Positions 1 through 11,735 of a stretch of DNA of 64,000 nt are shown here, piece by piece. The number at the start of each line of letters is the position of its first letter. Positions within the stretch are counted from its first letter, which is position 1. Origin of the DNA: Pyropia yezoensis (Eukaryota > Rhodophyta > Bangiophyceae > Bangiales > Bangiaceae); contig CM020619.1 in assembly GCA_009829735.1 (NCBI GenBank), positions 17,613,816 through 17,677,815 of the forward strand, written 5' to 3'. The notes beneath the pieces were generated by a model. It worked only from the letters and a program-made list of their open reading frames with translations, had not been told where the DNA came from and ran no database searches. Both the position numbers and the translations under genes were made by a program.

Positions 1-436
1 ATCCCCGGCGCCACCCACCGCCACCGCCCGCCTCCTTCGCCCCCCCCTGCTACACCCCCCCGCTCGCACCGCTCGCGGGCGTGGGGGCTAGCGTCGACGC
101 ACACGCGCTGGGGTGTCTGCTGCTGCTGGGGGCCAGACGGTGCGGCGGGGGTCTCTCCGGTTGTGGATTTTTTGTGGTTTTTTTTGGGGGGGGGTGTTGC
201 CGGTTAGAGGCCGTTGTTGGTTTGTGGGGGTGGAGGGTGTTGAGTGGGGCGTAGGGAGTGTAGGTCCCTGCCGTTGCCGCCCGTTGGCCGCAGTCGTCTT
301 TGGTGCTGCACGCTCTTCCCCCGCTTCTGGGCATTGGCCGCGCGGCTTGTGAACGGCTCTGCGGTTGCGGACGACCGGCACAGATCCGGCCTACATCTTC
401 CCCCCCTCGTTCTTTCCCTATTTTTTTTCGACCGCC
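1..436. other. 5' flank of exportin-7-like gene
   Basis: No gene is supported here. The stretch holds C-rich and T/G-rich runs (for example the pyrimidine-rich segment just before 437), consistent with promoter and 5' UTR of the downstream gene. Open frames on both strands are Pro/Arg-rich and look like composition artefacts. Confidence 0.4.
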
Positions 437-3400
437 ATGGCCGCCGTGTCGGGCGGTGGCGCCGCCGGCGTTGGCGGCGGCGGCGGCGGCGCGTCGCCTG
501 GCGCGGCGCCCGACGGCCTCGGCGGCGGCCCCGACGGGCTGGCCCGTGTGGAGCGCCTGTGCCAGCAGCTTTACCAGGGCACCGACCCGGCGTCGCGGGC
601 CGAGGCAGAGGCAACGCTCCTGCCGCTCGCGTCGTCCCCGCGGTTTGTGTCTGAGTGCCTGTGGATACTGGACAACTCAAGTGTACGTCCCTGGAGGGGG
701 CTGGTGGGGGCGCGCTGGGGGGGAAGGGTGGAGTGGGGCTGGTGTGGTGTGTGTGGAGGGAAGGGGGGTGCGCGGTGGTGGGGATGGGGGTGAGGGGGGA
801 CAGGGGGGGTGGCCATGGGGGGGAAGCTGTTGGTGTTGGCCGTGCCTGGCCAGTCCTTCGGAGGGCCGTCGTAGAGGTGTAGAGGTCGCACTGGCGAGGC
901 CATCCACATTGAGGGATGGGAGCCGAGGCATCATGGGGAAGGCGATTGTGCCAGCCGGGCTAGGGGTGTAGGTGACCTGTGCTCCGTGTCGGCTGGACGG
1001 AAGCGGCGGTGGGGCGTGTCACCGTCGTATGAGTACATGGCATGGGACTGACAAGACTATCTACGGGGAAGGTCGTTGTTTGCTGGGGAATCGTTGTGGG
1101 TATACTGTTTTTTTTGTTCGTTTGGCGCGTGTGCCTGTGTTTGTGTGCTTGGTGGGCTGGCGTTGGCGGTGCTACAGGACCCGTACGCCCAAAAGCTGGC
1201 CTCGTGGACACTCATCCAGATTGTCACACAGCACTGGGCGCAGCTGTCGACGCCGTCCCCATTAGAGGTAGGTTGCACCGGCCATGTGCCCTCTCGGCCC
1301 GGGCGGCTGCCATGACCTCGCCGCGCGCCTCTCCTTCATCGTGTGCGCGGCACACTCCTGCCCGCGTGTTGGTCATTGCCCGGGTGGGGGGGGGCATGAG
1401 CGTGCGCTCACCCGCCAGTGTGCTTATTCGTGGTTGCGCATTGCTGTTGCGGTGCCTGATTCTTGGTGCGACTCGAAAGGGATGTGTATTCGTGGCCTTG
1501 GCACTCTGGACATGTACCTGACTGTCGTGCTGCTCATGATGTGGGCTTGTCTTCTCTTTTGTCCTGCACACCTGCTGGCTCGGACGCGTCCACATGCCAC
1601 ACTCTGTCTGCTTCCTTTGTCTTTTTCTGTCGCGTTTCCGCGCCCGTCCGGCCATTGGTGTTGGTGGACGTGTAGTTGCGAAACTATATCTTGCGGTACC
1701 TGGCCAAATGCGGCCCCTCTCTGGCCTCTTTTGTTCTGATCGAGCTCAGCACTCTGCTTGCTCGCCTGACCAAGCTGGGGTGGACCACGGAGCCCGCCAA
1801 CCGGACGATTGTGGACGATGTGTCCAGCTTTCTCGACGCGTCAGAAGCGCACTGTGCGATTGGCTTGGCTCTTCTTTCCCGTCTGGTGGCCGAGATGAAC
1901 ACGTCTGCGTCGCTCGCGTCTGCGGCGGCTGCCCGGCGGTCGTTGACACACGCGCAGCACCGCAAGGTGGCCAGCTCCTTTCGGGATGCTGTGCTGCTGC
2001 GTATCTTTAAGCTGTCCTTGAGCGCCCTGGCCAAGTTTGCAGCCGTACCCGGTAAGCTCCGTGGGGGCGCACTGGACGTGGCGCTGGCGTGCCTCAACTT
2101 TGACTTCATCGGCTCCTCGTTTGACGACACGGTCGAGGATGTTGGCACCATCCAAATGCCGGTGGCGTGGCGCGGAGTGGTACAGGACCCAGACACGCTG
2201 TCACTTTTCCTGGACGTCTACGTATCGTGCACTAACGGCGGAGGAGCCGATGCGGCGGGCGCTGGCGGCAGCGCTGACGCAGTGGACCCTGTGCAGTCAG
2301 CCAAGTGCCTTGACGCACTGGTGCAGCTTGTCAGCGTGCGGCGCACGCTGTTTGCTTCGGACGATGCGCGGTTTGCGTACCTGCGCACCCACATGGTGGG
2401 CATGCTGTCCATCCTTCGGACTCGGCGGGGGCTAGATAATCATGACAACTACCACCACTTTTGCCGATGGCTGACCCGCCTCAAGGCCAACTACCAACTG
2501 GCGGAGCTTGTCGCCACGGAGGGTTATGAGGAGTGGATCTCCCTCGTGGCCAGCTTTACGCGCAACTCGCTGGCGTCGGATTGGCGATGGGTAGGGGACT
2601 CCTTGTTCTACTTGCTGACTCTATGGGCGCGACTGGTGGCGGCTATGCCCTACCTCAAGGGTTCTGCTCTCTCGCACCTCGACGTGCATGTCCAAGACAT
2701 TGTTAAGGACTACGTTGGGTCCCGGCTCCGCGCACTGCGGGCGGACGCGGCCTCTGGGGATGATGGGGACGAGACGGAGGAGTGCGCGGAGCAGCTCGAC
2801 GCCATACCCGTCATTTTTCGGCTGCAGTATGACAAAACTGCCGCCTTTCTCGTTTCGGTCATGGACCCGCTGTTGGAGCAGTACCAGGCGACCACGCGGA
2901 CATTGGCGGCGTCAATATCGGCGGGGCCCGCTGGTGCCGCCGTCGTATCATCTGCTCGTATGCAGTTGGATGGCCTTCAGCGTGACCTCGGTTGGCTGGT
3001 CCGCGTCATTGGGACCGTTGTGGGCGGGCGACTTAGCGCGTCGTCGTCTGAGAGCCAGGAGCTGACCGACGGCGAGCTGTCTGCTCGCGTCTTCCAGCTG
3101 ATGAGCTACTCGGTTGAGGCGGACCGAACGTCGCTGCCAGTGCTAGCGGCCATAGGTGCGTCCGCCCCGGCTGGGCCTTTTGATTCCCGCGAAAGCAGTG
3201 GCGCTGCAGGCGGCGAGGGAGCGCTTCGTGGCGCGGCAGTGTTGGACGAGGCGATCATTGAGTTCACGCAGGCGTTCCGCAAGGCCTACATCGGTGAGCA
3301 GGCAGTGGCTACCTCGAAGGTGTACGTCCGCATGGCCGAGCGGCTCGGCGTGGCTGATCACATGGTTGTGCTTGACGTGGTGGCCACCAAGATTGCAGGC

Positions 3401-4957
3401 AACCTTCATCGCTATGGCGTGTCGGATGGGGAGGCGGTGGTGGCAAAGTCGCTTGCTTTGCTAGCCGACCTGGCTGACGGCTATTCGAGCAGCCGCCTGC
3501 TTGGCCGCTTGGCGACAGTGCGGCAGATGCTCGACAAGCATGGGGAGGATGTGTTTCCGTTCATGCGGGGACCTGACTCCCGCATGGGCCGCCACCGGAC
3601 GACGTTTTATTCTACCCTCACCAAGATCTTACTCAAGACAACGGCGGGTGACTCGGACTGTGAAAGCGCCCTCTCTCGGTTCTTTGAGCCGATGCGCTTG
3701 CGGCTGAGCCAGCTCGCGGCCGTTCCGTCGGACGACGCCCTCGTACGGGACAGCCTCATCTTGCGCGCCGGTGTGGGCGTTCTCCGTGATCTGCGCGGAG
3801 TGCTGTCGGCTACTACCTCTCGGCGGCACTACGTCACGCTTTGGGAGCTACTGTACCCCGCGCACATGCCCGCGCTATTGCGACTGGTTCGCGTGTACTC
3901 GGCTGCTGGTGTTCACACGGCGTCGGTGACGGCGCTGAAGTTTTATTCGGAGCTGTCGCACAACAAGACGAAGCGGATTGTCTTTGACAACTCGAGCCCG
4001 GCGGGGATCCTGCTTTTCCGTGAGGTCTCGAAAGCTCTGGTGGCGTATGGTGCGTCCCCGCGGGTGATGGCGGACGTCACGGACGTGGTGGCGGCGGCGC
4101 GGGTAAAGGCGGAGTTGGCCGAGCGTGGCGCGGTCCCCGGCAGTAGTATGGCGACGGGCGGCGGCGACTCAACCGGCGGCGCTGGAGGTAGCTCTGGTGC
4201 AGCGGAGAGCCAGGCATACGTGCGTGTGTACAAGGGTGCCTGGGTGTCCATGGCCGCGTTTGCGCGTGCGCTTGAAGGGGGCTACGTCAACTTTGGAGTA
4301 TTCGCGCTGTATGGGGACCCGGCCCTCAAGGATGCCCTCACCGTCGTGATGCGGCTGGCGACAGCCTTTCCGCTGGATGAGCTGCTGGCGTACCCCAAGG
4401 CTTCACGTGCCTACTTTAGCCTCCTCGACGTATTGTGCCAGCAGCATACGGGCGATGTCTTTTCTCTCGACGCGCTCTCCTTTAGCCACGTTGTGGCGTC
4501 GCTGCAGGAGGGCCTCCAGTCTCTTGAGGTATGGATGTCGTCGGGCAGCGCTGTGTCGTTGGACCACCTGTCTGCCTACCGCTTCCGGATGCGCTCGCGC
4601 GACGGCCCTGGTGGGGTGGCTGTTCGAGCTCAAGCAGAAGCGGCGCCCGAGCTGTTCCCCCGCGTGCTGGAGGTCTTGTTCTCTGTCGTGTTGGCTGAGG
4701 ACTGCCCCAACCAGTGGAGCTTGTCACGACCGCTGCTTAGCCTCATCCTTAGCAACGAGGAGGCCTTCCTGGCCATCCAAGAGCGAACTATCGCTAGCCA
4801 GTCGACGGCAGAAGCGCGGGCGGCGGTGGCTGAGGCGTTTCGGAAGCTGATGACGGACGTGCGGCCCAACCTCGAGAGCAAGAACAAGGACAAGTTCACG
4901 CAGAACACGAGTATATTCCGGCACGCCATTCGGGCCATCACCAGCGGCGCGTCCTAA
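437..4957 (+). CDS. XPO7: Exportin-7 / RanBP16-like nuclear export receptor
   Basis: Importin-beta superfamily transport receptor; family members bind RanGTP and carry proteins through nuclear pores. I read three exons, all phase 0: 437-682 (ATG after a Gly/Ala-rich leader; donor GTACGT), 1178-1267 (acceptor ACAG, donor GTAGGT) and 1676-4957 (acceptor GTAG). The spliced product is about 1205 aa, somewhat longer than animal exportin-7 (about 1090). Recognisable blocks are the N-terminal CQQLYQGTD helix, DPYAQKLASWTLIQIV in exon 2, and LRNYILRYLAKCGPSLASFV followed by LARLTKLGW at the start of exon 3, which match the conserved exportin-7 N-terminal repeat order. The rest is alpha-helical repeat with Gly/Ser insertions (e.g. 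around 4141-4205). No frame break is seen over the 3.3 kb third exon. Exon borders are inferred from splice consensus and protein continuity, not from transcripts. Confidence 0.9.
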
Positions 4958-6341
4958 CGACGAGGGGTGGGGGGTGGGTGGGTACTCTCCTTGCGGGGTG
5001 CTCTCATACGCTTCACTAATTTTTTTGCTTTTTGACAGTGTCCTCCGGCTGTTGTGCTGCTTGCAGCCAGGACGCCCAAGACCCCATCGTGCTGCTGTGG
5101 TGCGCACTGCCTCCAGGGTTGCTCCACGCACTACGACTTTGTTGGCAGGCTGGATGCCCAGTAGCAGCAATTGCTGCTCTACTACAGCCCTTCCCGTTGC
5201 TGTCGGCGTGGCACCACTCCAGCGCCGCCCGCTCGAATCGTTTGCAACGAACGCCGTCTCTGTTCCACCGCGCGACCAGCTGGCGTGTGGCGAGAGCGTA
5301 GTCTGCGTGCAAACGGTCGTCGCAGGGGTTGCGAGGTCCCGTGCGCTGGGAAGAGGGAAGTAGTGGTTGACGGCTTCTTTGTGTGACGCGCCTCATTTAC
5401 CCCCCACCTGTGTACATATCTTCTACTCAGGCGAAGAGGCGGGCGTATGACGCGTGACATGTCCATCGTCTCCCATTTTTGTTCCGTCGACCTGTGTGGA
5501 ATTCCTGGACTGTCGTCCTCCAACTTGCCGCTAAAATTCCCCACAAATGGCGGCGCTTCAATCCGAGCTGAACCGGCCCTGAACCCACCCTCGTTGCCAG
5601 ACGGCTCGGTCCTCTCGGTCATTGTCATTGGGACCTTTGGAGGGGGGGCTCCAAATTCGAGCGCCTGTGGTGCGAGTCCTCCACGCTCCGCCACCTTTGC
5701 TCGCTACGGGCGGGCTCGGTCTCGGCCGCTACCAGAGCACCCGCTTCCTCACCCCTCCCCCTCATTCCCTCCCCCCCCCCCCCCGACGGCCCGTCGCCAA
5801 CCATGATGGTGGCACACGCGTGGCTTCCCGTTGTCCCCCTACCTACCCTGTGGGCCGCCGCCCCATGGCGTCGGGGCCTGCGCGGCGGTGCCCGCGTGGC
5901 GGGCGCCCCCCCCCCCCCCCCCTTCCTCCGCTCCCCTCGCTGTGACGTGCCGCGGCTACCGCCGCTGCCGCAGTCGCAGGGGCTGCCAGCTGCAGAGGCG
6001 GTGGCGTGTGTGGCAAGTCGCTTTCTCCGAAGAGCACCTCACCCGCTCCCCGCGCGGGCTGCCCCGCCCGACCGCCCGGTACGCATGAGGGGGGAGCCGG
6101 CCGTGGCACCGAGCGCTGCGCAAGGGCAGTAAGGACCCCCTGCACACTCACGCCTATTCCACGTGCGTTCCGTTCCGTAGTACCGCCCCCCGTATTATTG
6201 TCTTTTCTTCTCTCTCCCACAAGCCCCCCCCGTCGGCGGGCGCGCGCGCACACCCCGTTCGACAGACGGGCGCTCCATTGACCGCCACCACCGCCGCCGT
6301 TTCCACCGACGCCACCGCCCCCGTTGCGGGTAGGCGACGCG
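4958..6341. other. Intergenic, no gene supported
   Basis: About 1.4 kb between two forward genes. It contains the exportin 3' flank, a moderately AT-richer stretch (4980-5640) and then C-runs (5770-5785, 5910-5923) leading into the next gene. Short open frames here show no recognisable motif. Confidence 0.4.
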
Positions 6342-9300
6342 ATGGCGGGCGATAGGGATGGCGGGGTAGCGGCGGCAGCGGCAGCGGCGGCGGCGTCGGC
6401 GGCGGAAGCGGCGGCGGAGAGACGGGCGGCGCAGCTGCGCGAGGTGCGGCTGCTGTTGTGGGAGGATGGGGGGGTGGCCGCCGCCGCCTCTGGTGGACGG
6501 CGTGACCGCGGCGGTGGCCGTCCTGGCGGCGGCGTCGGTGGCGTCGGCAGGGTCGGCGGCGGCGGTCGTGGTGGCAATGCCGGAGGCAGTGGCGACGCTG
6601 CCAGTAATGGCAACATTGGCACAGGCGGCGGCGGCAGCGGGTCGGCGCCCCGCCCTCGCTCCTCTTGCACCCTCTTGGCGGGCCCGTCCCTGTCGGCAGG
6701 GGCAGACGGTGGCCCGGCGCGGTCGGTGCTGCTCACCCTCCTCGTCACGCTGCTGCTGGCCGTGGCGGTCGCGTCGGCGCTGACGGGTCTACCACGGCCA
6801 CACCAGCTGGGCGTGGCGCCCCGCGGGGCGGGACACCACGTGACCCTCGACACGCTGTCGGGGGACCACCGGGGGGGCGGGCTGGTGTTTCGGGTCGCCC
6901 TGTCAACGGCGCTGCCGCCACGACGGCCGGGACTGTGGGGGATGGGACGGCGCCAAGAGGAAGGAGGGGGGGGAAAGGGCGGAGGAGGGGTCGTGTCGCT
7001 GCCAAAAGGGGCGCCAGCGGCGTCCCCGACGGGTGCCCCGCCGGCGTCCCCGACGGGTGCACCGCCGGCGTCACCCCCGGGGGGACCAGTGCCGCCCTTG
7101 TCCCAGGGGGGGCGGGCTTCGCCGCCGCCGCCGACGCTCCTTCCCGAGGGGCGGGCGCCAGAGGAGCCAGACGTGCCGCCGACCTCCACGGCTGAGGCTT
7201 CAGCCGTCACCGAAGAGGAGCGGCCATCACAGACCCGTGTTCTGATGCCCTCGCCGCCACCCCCCTTTCACCGCACCGGCCGGCGGCTCGCGGCGCTGGT
7301 GCCTGAGGCGGACGAGGCTTTGCCGTCGCCGCCGTCGCCGCCGTTGCCGCCGCCGCCGGCCGCCCGGCAGGGCGGCCGCCTCGTGGCACACGCCCCCGGC
7401 GGGGCACACGCGGCCTGGCCGGCTGCTGCCGTGGGCGACGCGGCAGGGGCGCCCTGGTGGCCAGGCCACCCGCCACTGGGGATGGCAGTGGCGGCCACCA
7501 ACAACGACATTGACGACGGCGGCGGCAGCGGCGGGGGGGAGGGGGAAGGAAAGTGGGATGGCGCCTCGCGCCGGCGTGGCCGGCAGCTGTCGGGCGTTGG
7601 CTCCCGGCTGGCGTCTGCGCTCGCCACACTCGTCCGCCCCGACGGCGGGGCGGTAGCCGGCCGGAGCGGCGGCGACCGCCCCCCCTCGCCGCCAAAGGTG
7701 GCCGCTCCGACCATGTCGGTGCGGCGGGTGGTGGATGCGCACCCGCCGTCGGTGGCGGCAGCGGTGTTGCCGCCGCTGATGGACGTACCGCCCATGGCAA
7801 GGGGCCGCCCACCGTCGGCGGCTCGGCGGCGGTCGCCGCTACCCCCCGTCGTGTGGCGGGTGCCCCTCAAGCGGCGGGGGGGGGCGCCGCCCTCCGTTGC
7901 GGCAGCCGACCTGGGGGTGCGGCCAGCCGGCGCCGCCACCAGCCCAGCCGGCGTTGGTGCGAAAATCCTGGCGAGTGGCAGCGGCGGCATGCACAGCGGG
8001 AACGGCGGCAGTGGCGCCAGCGATTTCCCTACAGGTGACAACGGCGCTGGTAACAAGCGCGGCGGGCATGCCGGCGGCGGGCAGCCACCACCGCCTGGCA
8101 CGGTCGTGCCCCCCCCTCCCCCGCCAGTTGGTGGGGTGCCCAACACCACGCACGCGGCACCACCGGCACCACCACCACCTTTGAGCGCACCCGTAGTTGG
8201 GCTTACCGCGCCCACTGCTGGCGTGACTGCCGGTGCAGCGGCGGGCGCGCCCACCGCAGCCGCGGGCGTCCCGCTGCTACCGCCAGGTGGGAGCGTGTCC
8301 GCAGCGGGAGCCCCCGCTCCCGGAACGCCCTCTGTGCTGACACCTGACGCGGTCGACCGCCTGGCCGCCGCGCTCCGTTCCGTGGCGGCCGCTGCGGCCG
8401 CGCGCCCCCTGCCCGCTGGTGGCTCCCCCGCTGCCGCTGCTGCATCCACGATGGTGCCACCGGGGACCCCCCCTGTGGCGGGCACGACCGCCGCCGCCGC
8501 CTCCCCCCCCGACCTGCCGCCATCCCCGCCGCCGCCGTCGCCGCCGCCACCGCCACTGCCGCCGTTGCCGCCTTTGCCGCGCAGGTCCTTCCCGCCGGCT
8601 GTGTGGCTGTCGCCCACCACCGCGTCGCGGGGGCAGGAGGGGGCACGCCCGCTGCCGGCGGCGGGGGTGCTGTCGACGGTGGCGGCCGCGGCGGCTGACG
8701 CGGAGGCGGCGGCAGCCGACGCGGCCGCCCTGGCCCAGGAAGAGGAGGAGGGCGCGGCGGCGGCCGCGGCGGCTGACCAGCTGGCCGCCGCCTGGGAGGG
8801 GCACGCCCACGAGCCGGCGGCGGCGGCGGTGGCCAAGCCTGGCGCCGCCGCCCCGCCCGCCGTGGTGGCGCCCGCCGCTGCCCCACCGCTGGCCGCCGCC
8901 GCACCAGTGGCCGCTGCCGTAGCCCCCGCCGCCCTGTCTGCCGTACAGCCGGCGGCGTGGGCGGTGGTAGCACCACCAGTGGTGCCGCCGCCGGCCGCCG
9001 CAGCCGTGGCGCCCCCCGCCGTTCCACAGACGGTGCTCCCACCCGGCACCGTGCGGGCACCATTGACAAGAGCACCCGCCGCCGCACTCGGGGCAGTGCC
9101 TGTCGTTGCCGCGCCGCCGCTACCGTCGCCGCCACCGCCACCGCCGCCGCTGGCAGCAGCCGCCCCTGCGGTGGTGGTGGCGCCGTCTGCTGCGATTGTC
9201 GCTGCGGCAGGCCCTGCCACGGCGCCCGCGACGGCAGCGGGTGCCCCAGCGGCGGCCCCAGTCGCTGCAGCGGCAGCGCCCTCCCCAGCAGCCGCCGCTG

Positions 9301-11120
9301 TCCGCGCCCCCGTCGTGGCGGTGGCGGCGGCAGCGCCTGTCGGCGTCGTCGCGAGGCGCCCCGCGGTGGCCCATGCGGCGCTGCCCGCGTCGGCCTCGTC
9401 TGCCGCGTCTGTTGCGTCGGCCGCGTCGGCCTCGGCCGCGACCGCCCCCGGCGGGGTCGCCGCTGCCGCCCCCGCGACGGCGCCAGTCGCTGCGGCCGTC
9501 GCCCCCGCGGCGGCGCCCGTGGCTGCCGCCGCGGGTCCTGTACCCGCGGTCCTCGCGGCGGGCGTGGTGCCCCCAGAGTTGACTGCGCCGCCGCCAGGCA
9601 TCGCCCCTGTGGAGGTCCCCGCCGCGGCGCCCGCGGGGGTGGCACCGGCGGCTGGGGCATCAGCGGCGGGCGCGGCGGCGCCCTTGGCGGCGGTGGCCCC
9701 GCCGGCATCACCGCCTCGCTCTGTTCTGGACGTACCGCTGCCCGCCGCCTCTCCCCCGCCCCCCGCGGCGGCCCCTACCGACGCGGCGGGCGCGTCGTCG
9801 TTGCTGGCGGCCGCCCCACTCCCGGAAGGGGTGTCACATAGGCCCTCGCGGGAACGCCACGGCCACCGCGCTGGCCGACGTCGGCGGCGGCGGCGGCGGG
9901 AGAGGGGGGAGGAAGCTGCCGAGGCGGCCCACTCGTCGTCCCGATCTCGGCTGTTGACAGACGGCGACGGCGGCCGTGGCGGCAGTGGGGGGCAGCAGGA
10001 GGACCTCGATGGGGAGGCGTCGTCAGAGGGGGCGCCCCTCTCGCGGTCGGCGTCTGCGGGCTCGGATGCGGTGGACCTCGCGGCCCAGCGCAGGGACGCC
10101 TACGCGTTGCCACTGAAGCAGGACTCCTCGTCCTCCTCTGCTCGGGTCGAGGCGGGGGACTCAGCTTCTGTTCCAGCAGACGAGGCAATGCCGACGCCGC
10201 ATGCTGACGGCTCTGGCCCGACGGGAGGCCACTCGGGCAGTGAAGAGGAAGACGAGGACAGAGAGGATGGCCTTGAGACGACATCCCGGGTGGCCGACAC
10301 GCCCACCGCTACCGTGACCAGCCCGCCCGCCGTTGCCGAGGCCAGCCCGCTTGCGGATCCTACCCCCAGCCCGCCTACGCCTGTGGCGGCGCCCCCCGCA
10401 AAGCTGCGGCCAAAGGTTTTTTCCGTCGACGACGTGGACCCCGCCGGGGACGCGCCCGTGGCGTCCTTCCCCGAGGACACGGCGCCGCTCATCCCCCACG
10501 TGATGGCGCCTGGGGAGGGTGGCCGCTTCAAGGGCGTTGTGCTGAGCCGCCAGCCTGACGACTGCGACCACAACATCACGCGGCTGTCGTACATGGTGTA
10601 CAAGCTCATCCAGTCTGTGGAGGTCAACTCGGTGATGATCATGCCCTGCCGGACGTCCATGCAGTGGATGCCGGCAGTGGTGTCGCAGCTCGAGTTTGAA
10701 ACCCCCAAGGGCCTGTCCGTGACGTGCGTGGACACGACGCCTGAGCGGCCCCGCGGCCGCCTGGCCGAGGCGTACAAGGACACGGGCGCGACGATTGTGC
10801 ATGGCAACCTGGACGGGATTGGGGACCTACCAAAGGCGCAGATGGTGTTTGCGTGGTACGGCTTTCAAGAGTGGGGCGTCCGCGGCTCGTGGGAGTTCCT
10901 GGGCTCCATCAAGCAGCACGGCGTCGACTGGGTGGCGTTTAACAACCACGCGCTGGCGACCAACGGGGAGCGGCCGGGGGGCGTCAAGGCCATCAACGTG
11001 CGCAAGGCGCCCTACCACCTGGGCGCCCCCGCGCGGGTGGTCAAGGGGGTGGCGCGGGACCCAAAGAGCGACCTCAGCTTGGTCCTCTATGACACTTCCA
11101 ACATGCGCGAGGGGATGTGA
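6342..11120 (+). CDS. Large Ala/Pro-rich single-pass membrane protein with conserved C-terminal domain
   Basis: I do not recognise a named family. ATG 6342 is chosen over an in-frame TTG six codons upstream; product 1592 aa in one uninterrupted frame. Order: short charged N-terminus; one strong hydrophobic segment at about residues 128-150 (LLTLLVTLLLAVAVASAL), suggesting a type II signal anchor; then roughly 1200 residues of low-complexity Ala, Pro, Gly and Val, a basic patch near 9850-9900 and an acidic Ser-rich stretch; finally a compact, ordered domain from about residue 1353 (KLRPKVFSVDDV) to the end. That domain has a beta-alpha pattern (NSVMIMPCRTS, GLSVTCVDTTPE, AQMVFAWYGFQEWG, VDWVAFNNHA) reminiscent of a class I methyltransferase-like Rossmann fold, but no clear GxGxG is visible. 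A Golgi or endomembrane enzyme with a long stalk is one guess; function unknown. Confidence 0.7.
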   Translation: MAGDRDGGVAAAAAAAAASAAEAAAERRAAQLREVRLLLWEDGGVAAAASGGRRDRGGGRPGGGVGGVGRVGGGGRGGNAGGSGDAASNGNIGTGGGGSGSAPRPRSSCTLLAGPSLSAGADGGPARSVLLTLLVTLLLAVAVASALTGLPRPHQLGVAPRGAGHHVTLDTLSGDHRGGGLVFRVALSTALPPRRPGLWGMGRRQEEGGGGKGGGGVVSLPKGAPAASPTGAPPASPTGAPPASPPGGPVPPLSQGGRASPPPPTLLPEGRAPEEPDVPPTSTAEASAVTEEERPSQTRVLMPSPPPPFHRTGRRLAALVPEADEALPSPPSPPLPPPPAARQGGRLVAHAPGGAHAAWPAAAVGDAAGAPWWPGHPPLGMAVAATNNDIDDGGGSGGGEGEGKWDGASRRRGRQLSGVGSRLASALATLVRPDGGAVAGRSGGDRPPSPPKVAAPTMSVRRVVDAHPPSVAAAVLPPLMDVPPMARGRPPSAARRRSPLPPVVWRVPLKRRGGAPPSVAAADLGVRPAGAATSPAGVGAKILASGSGGMHSGNGGSGASDFPTGDNGAGNKRGGHAGGGQPPPPGTVVPPPPPPVGGVPNTTHAAPPAPPPPLSAPVVGLTAPTAGVTAGAAAGAPTAAAGVPLLPPGGSVSAAGAPAPGTPSVLTPDAVDRLAAALRSVAAAAAARPLPAGGSPAAAAASTMVPPGTPPVAGTTAAAASPPDLPPSPPPPSPPPPPLPPLPPLPRRSFPPAVWLSPTTASRGQEGARPLPAAGVLSTVAAAAADAEAAAADAAALAQEEEEGAAAAAAADQLAAAWEGHAHEPAAAAVAKPGAAAPPAVVAPAAAPPLAAAAPVAAAVAPAALSAVQPAAWAVVAPPVVPPPAAAAVAPPAVPQTVLPPGTVRAPLTRAPAAALGAVPVVAAPPLPSPPPPPPPLAAAAPAVVVAPSAAIVAAAGPATAPATAAGAPAAAPVAAAAAPSPAAAAVRAPVVAVAAAAPVGVVARRPAVAHAALPASASSAASVASAASASAATAPGGVAAAAPATAPVAAAVAPAAAPVAAAAGPVPAVLAAGVVPPELTAPPPGIAPVEVPAAAPAGVAPAAGASAAGAAAPLAAVAPPASPPRSVLDVPLPAASPPPPAAAPTDAAGASSLLAAAPLPEGVSHRPSRERHGHRAGRRRRRRRRERGEEAAEAAHSSSRSRLLTDGDGGRGGSGGQQEDLDGEASSEGAPLSRSASAGSDAVDLAAQRRDAYALPLKQDSSSSSARVEAGDSASVPADEAMPTPHADGSGPTGGHSGSEEEDEDREDGLETTSRVADTPTATVTSPPAVAEASPLADPTPSPPTPVAAPPAKLRPKVFSVDDVDPAGDAPVASFPEDTAPLIPHVMAPGEGGRFKGVVLSRQPDDCDHNITRLSYMVYKLIQSVEVNSVMIMPCRTSMQWMPAVVSQLEFETPKGLSVTCVDTTPERPRGRLAEAYKDTGATIVHGNLDGIGDLPKAQMVFAWYGFQEWGVRGSWEFLGSIKQHGVDWVAFNNHALATNGERPGGVKAINVRKAPYHLGAPARVVKGVARDPKSDLSLVLYDTSNMREGM

Positions 11121-11735
11121 GGGGGCGCCCCGCGTGCCCGTTTGACTGCTGCTTGCTGCGCGCCCACCGGGGCGGTGGGGGTCCACCGCCGCATCCCCCC
11201 CCCCGTGACTTGGTCGACGCCCGGATGGAGGGCCGATTACGCGTACCCCGCGTTGGGAGCGAACCGCCTTGGCTCTCGAGGCGGAAGCGCTACCCACCTT
11301 GCTTTTTGTTTTTTGTAGCTGCCCCGAGTTGGCTGTGCAGCTTCCTTTGGGGGGGGGGGGAAGGTGCATGGACGTACGAAAAGAAAAAAAAGAGAAAAAA
11401 AAGTATGGCTTGACTTGCCGTTCGCGTGCGCCCCGTGTGACGTCGCTTGTCAAGCCGGTCCAGCCGGTGGCGCCGCAGCGGATCTCACGCGAGCGCCGCT
11501 CCCTCCCCGTCCGGCCTTCGGCTCGCGCCTGGTTCCCATCGCCGCTCCGCCGGCCCCCCCCCTCGGCATCCCCCCCCCTCTCATCGTCCCACCCCCCCTC
11601 TCATCGTCCCACCCCCCCTCCACCTTGCCCGCACACTGCGTAGGCCCCTGCACCTCCCGTTCCGCCCACTCCCCCTGGGCCTGTTGCCGCCGGTCCCCCC
11701 CCCCCGGCAGCAAACCCCCGCCCGTGCCCCACACC
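11121..11735. other. Intergenic with short C-rich tandem repeat
   Basis: 3' flank of the membrane protein gene and 5' flank of the IspF gene. A roughly 20-bp unit (CTCATCGTCC plus a C run) is repeated between 11573 and 11620. An A-rich patch (11380-11402) could be the polyadenylation region of the upstream gene. No gene seen. Confidence 0.4.

Noticed and set aside
7268-9601. Very long reverse-strand Ala/Gly/Thr-rich open frame
   Set aside because: Antisense shadow of the 6342-11120 gene; GC-rich codon repeats stay open in several frames, and it has no motif or plausible ordered domain.
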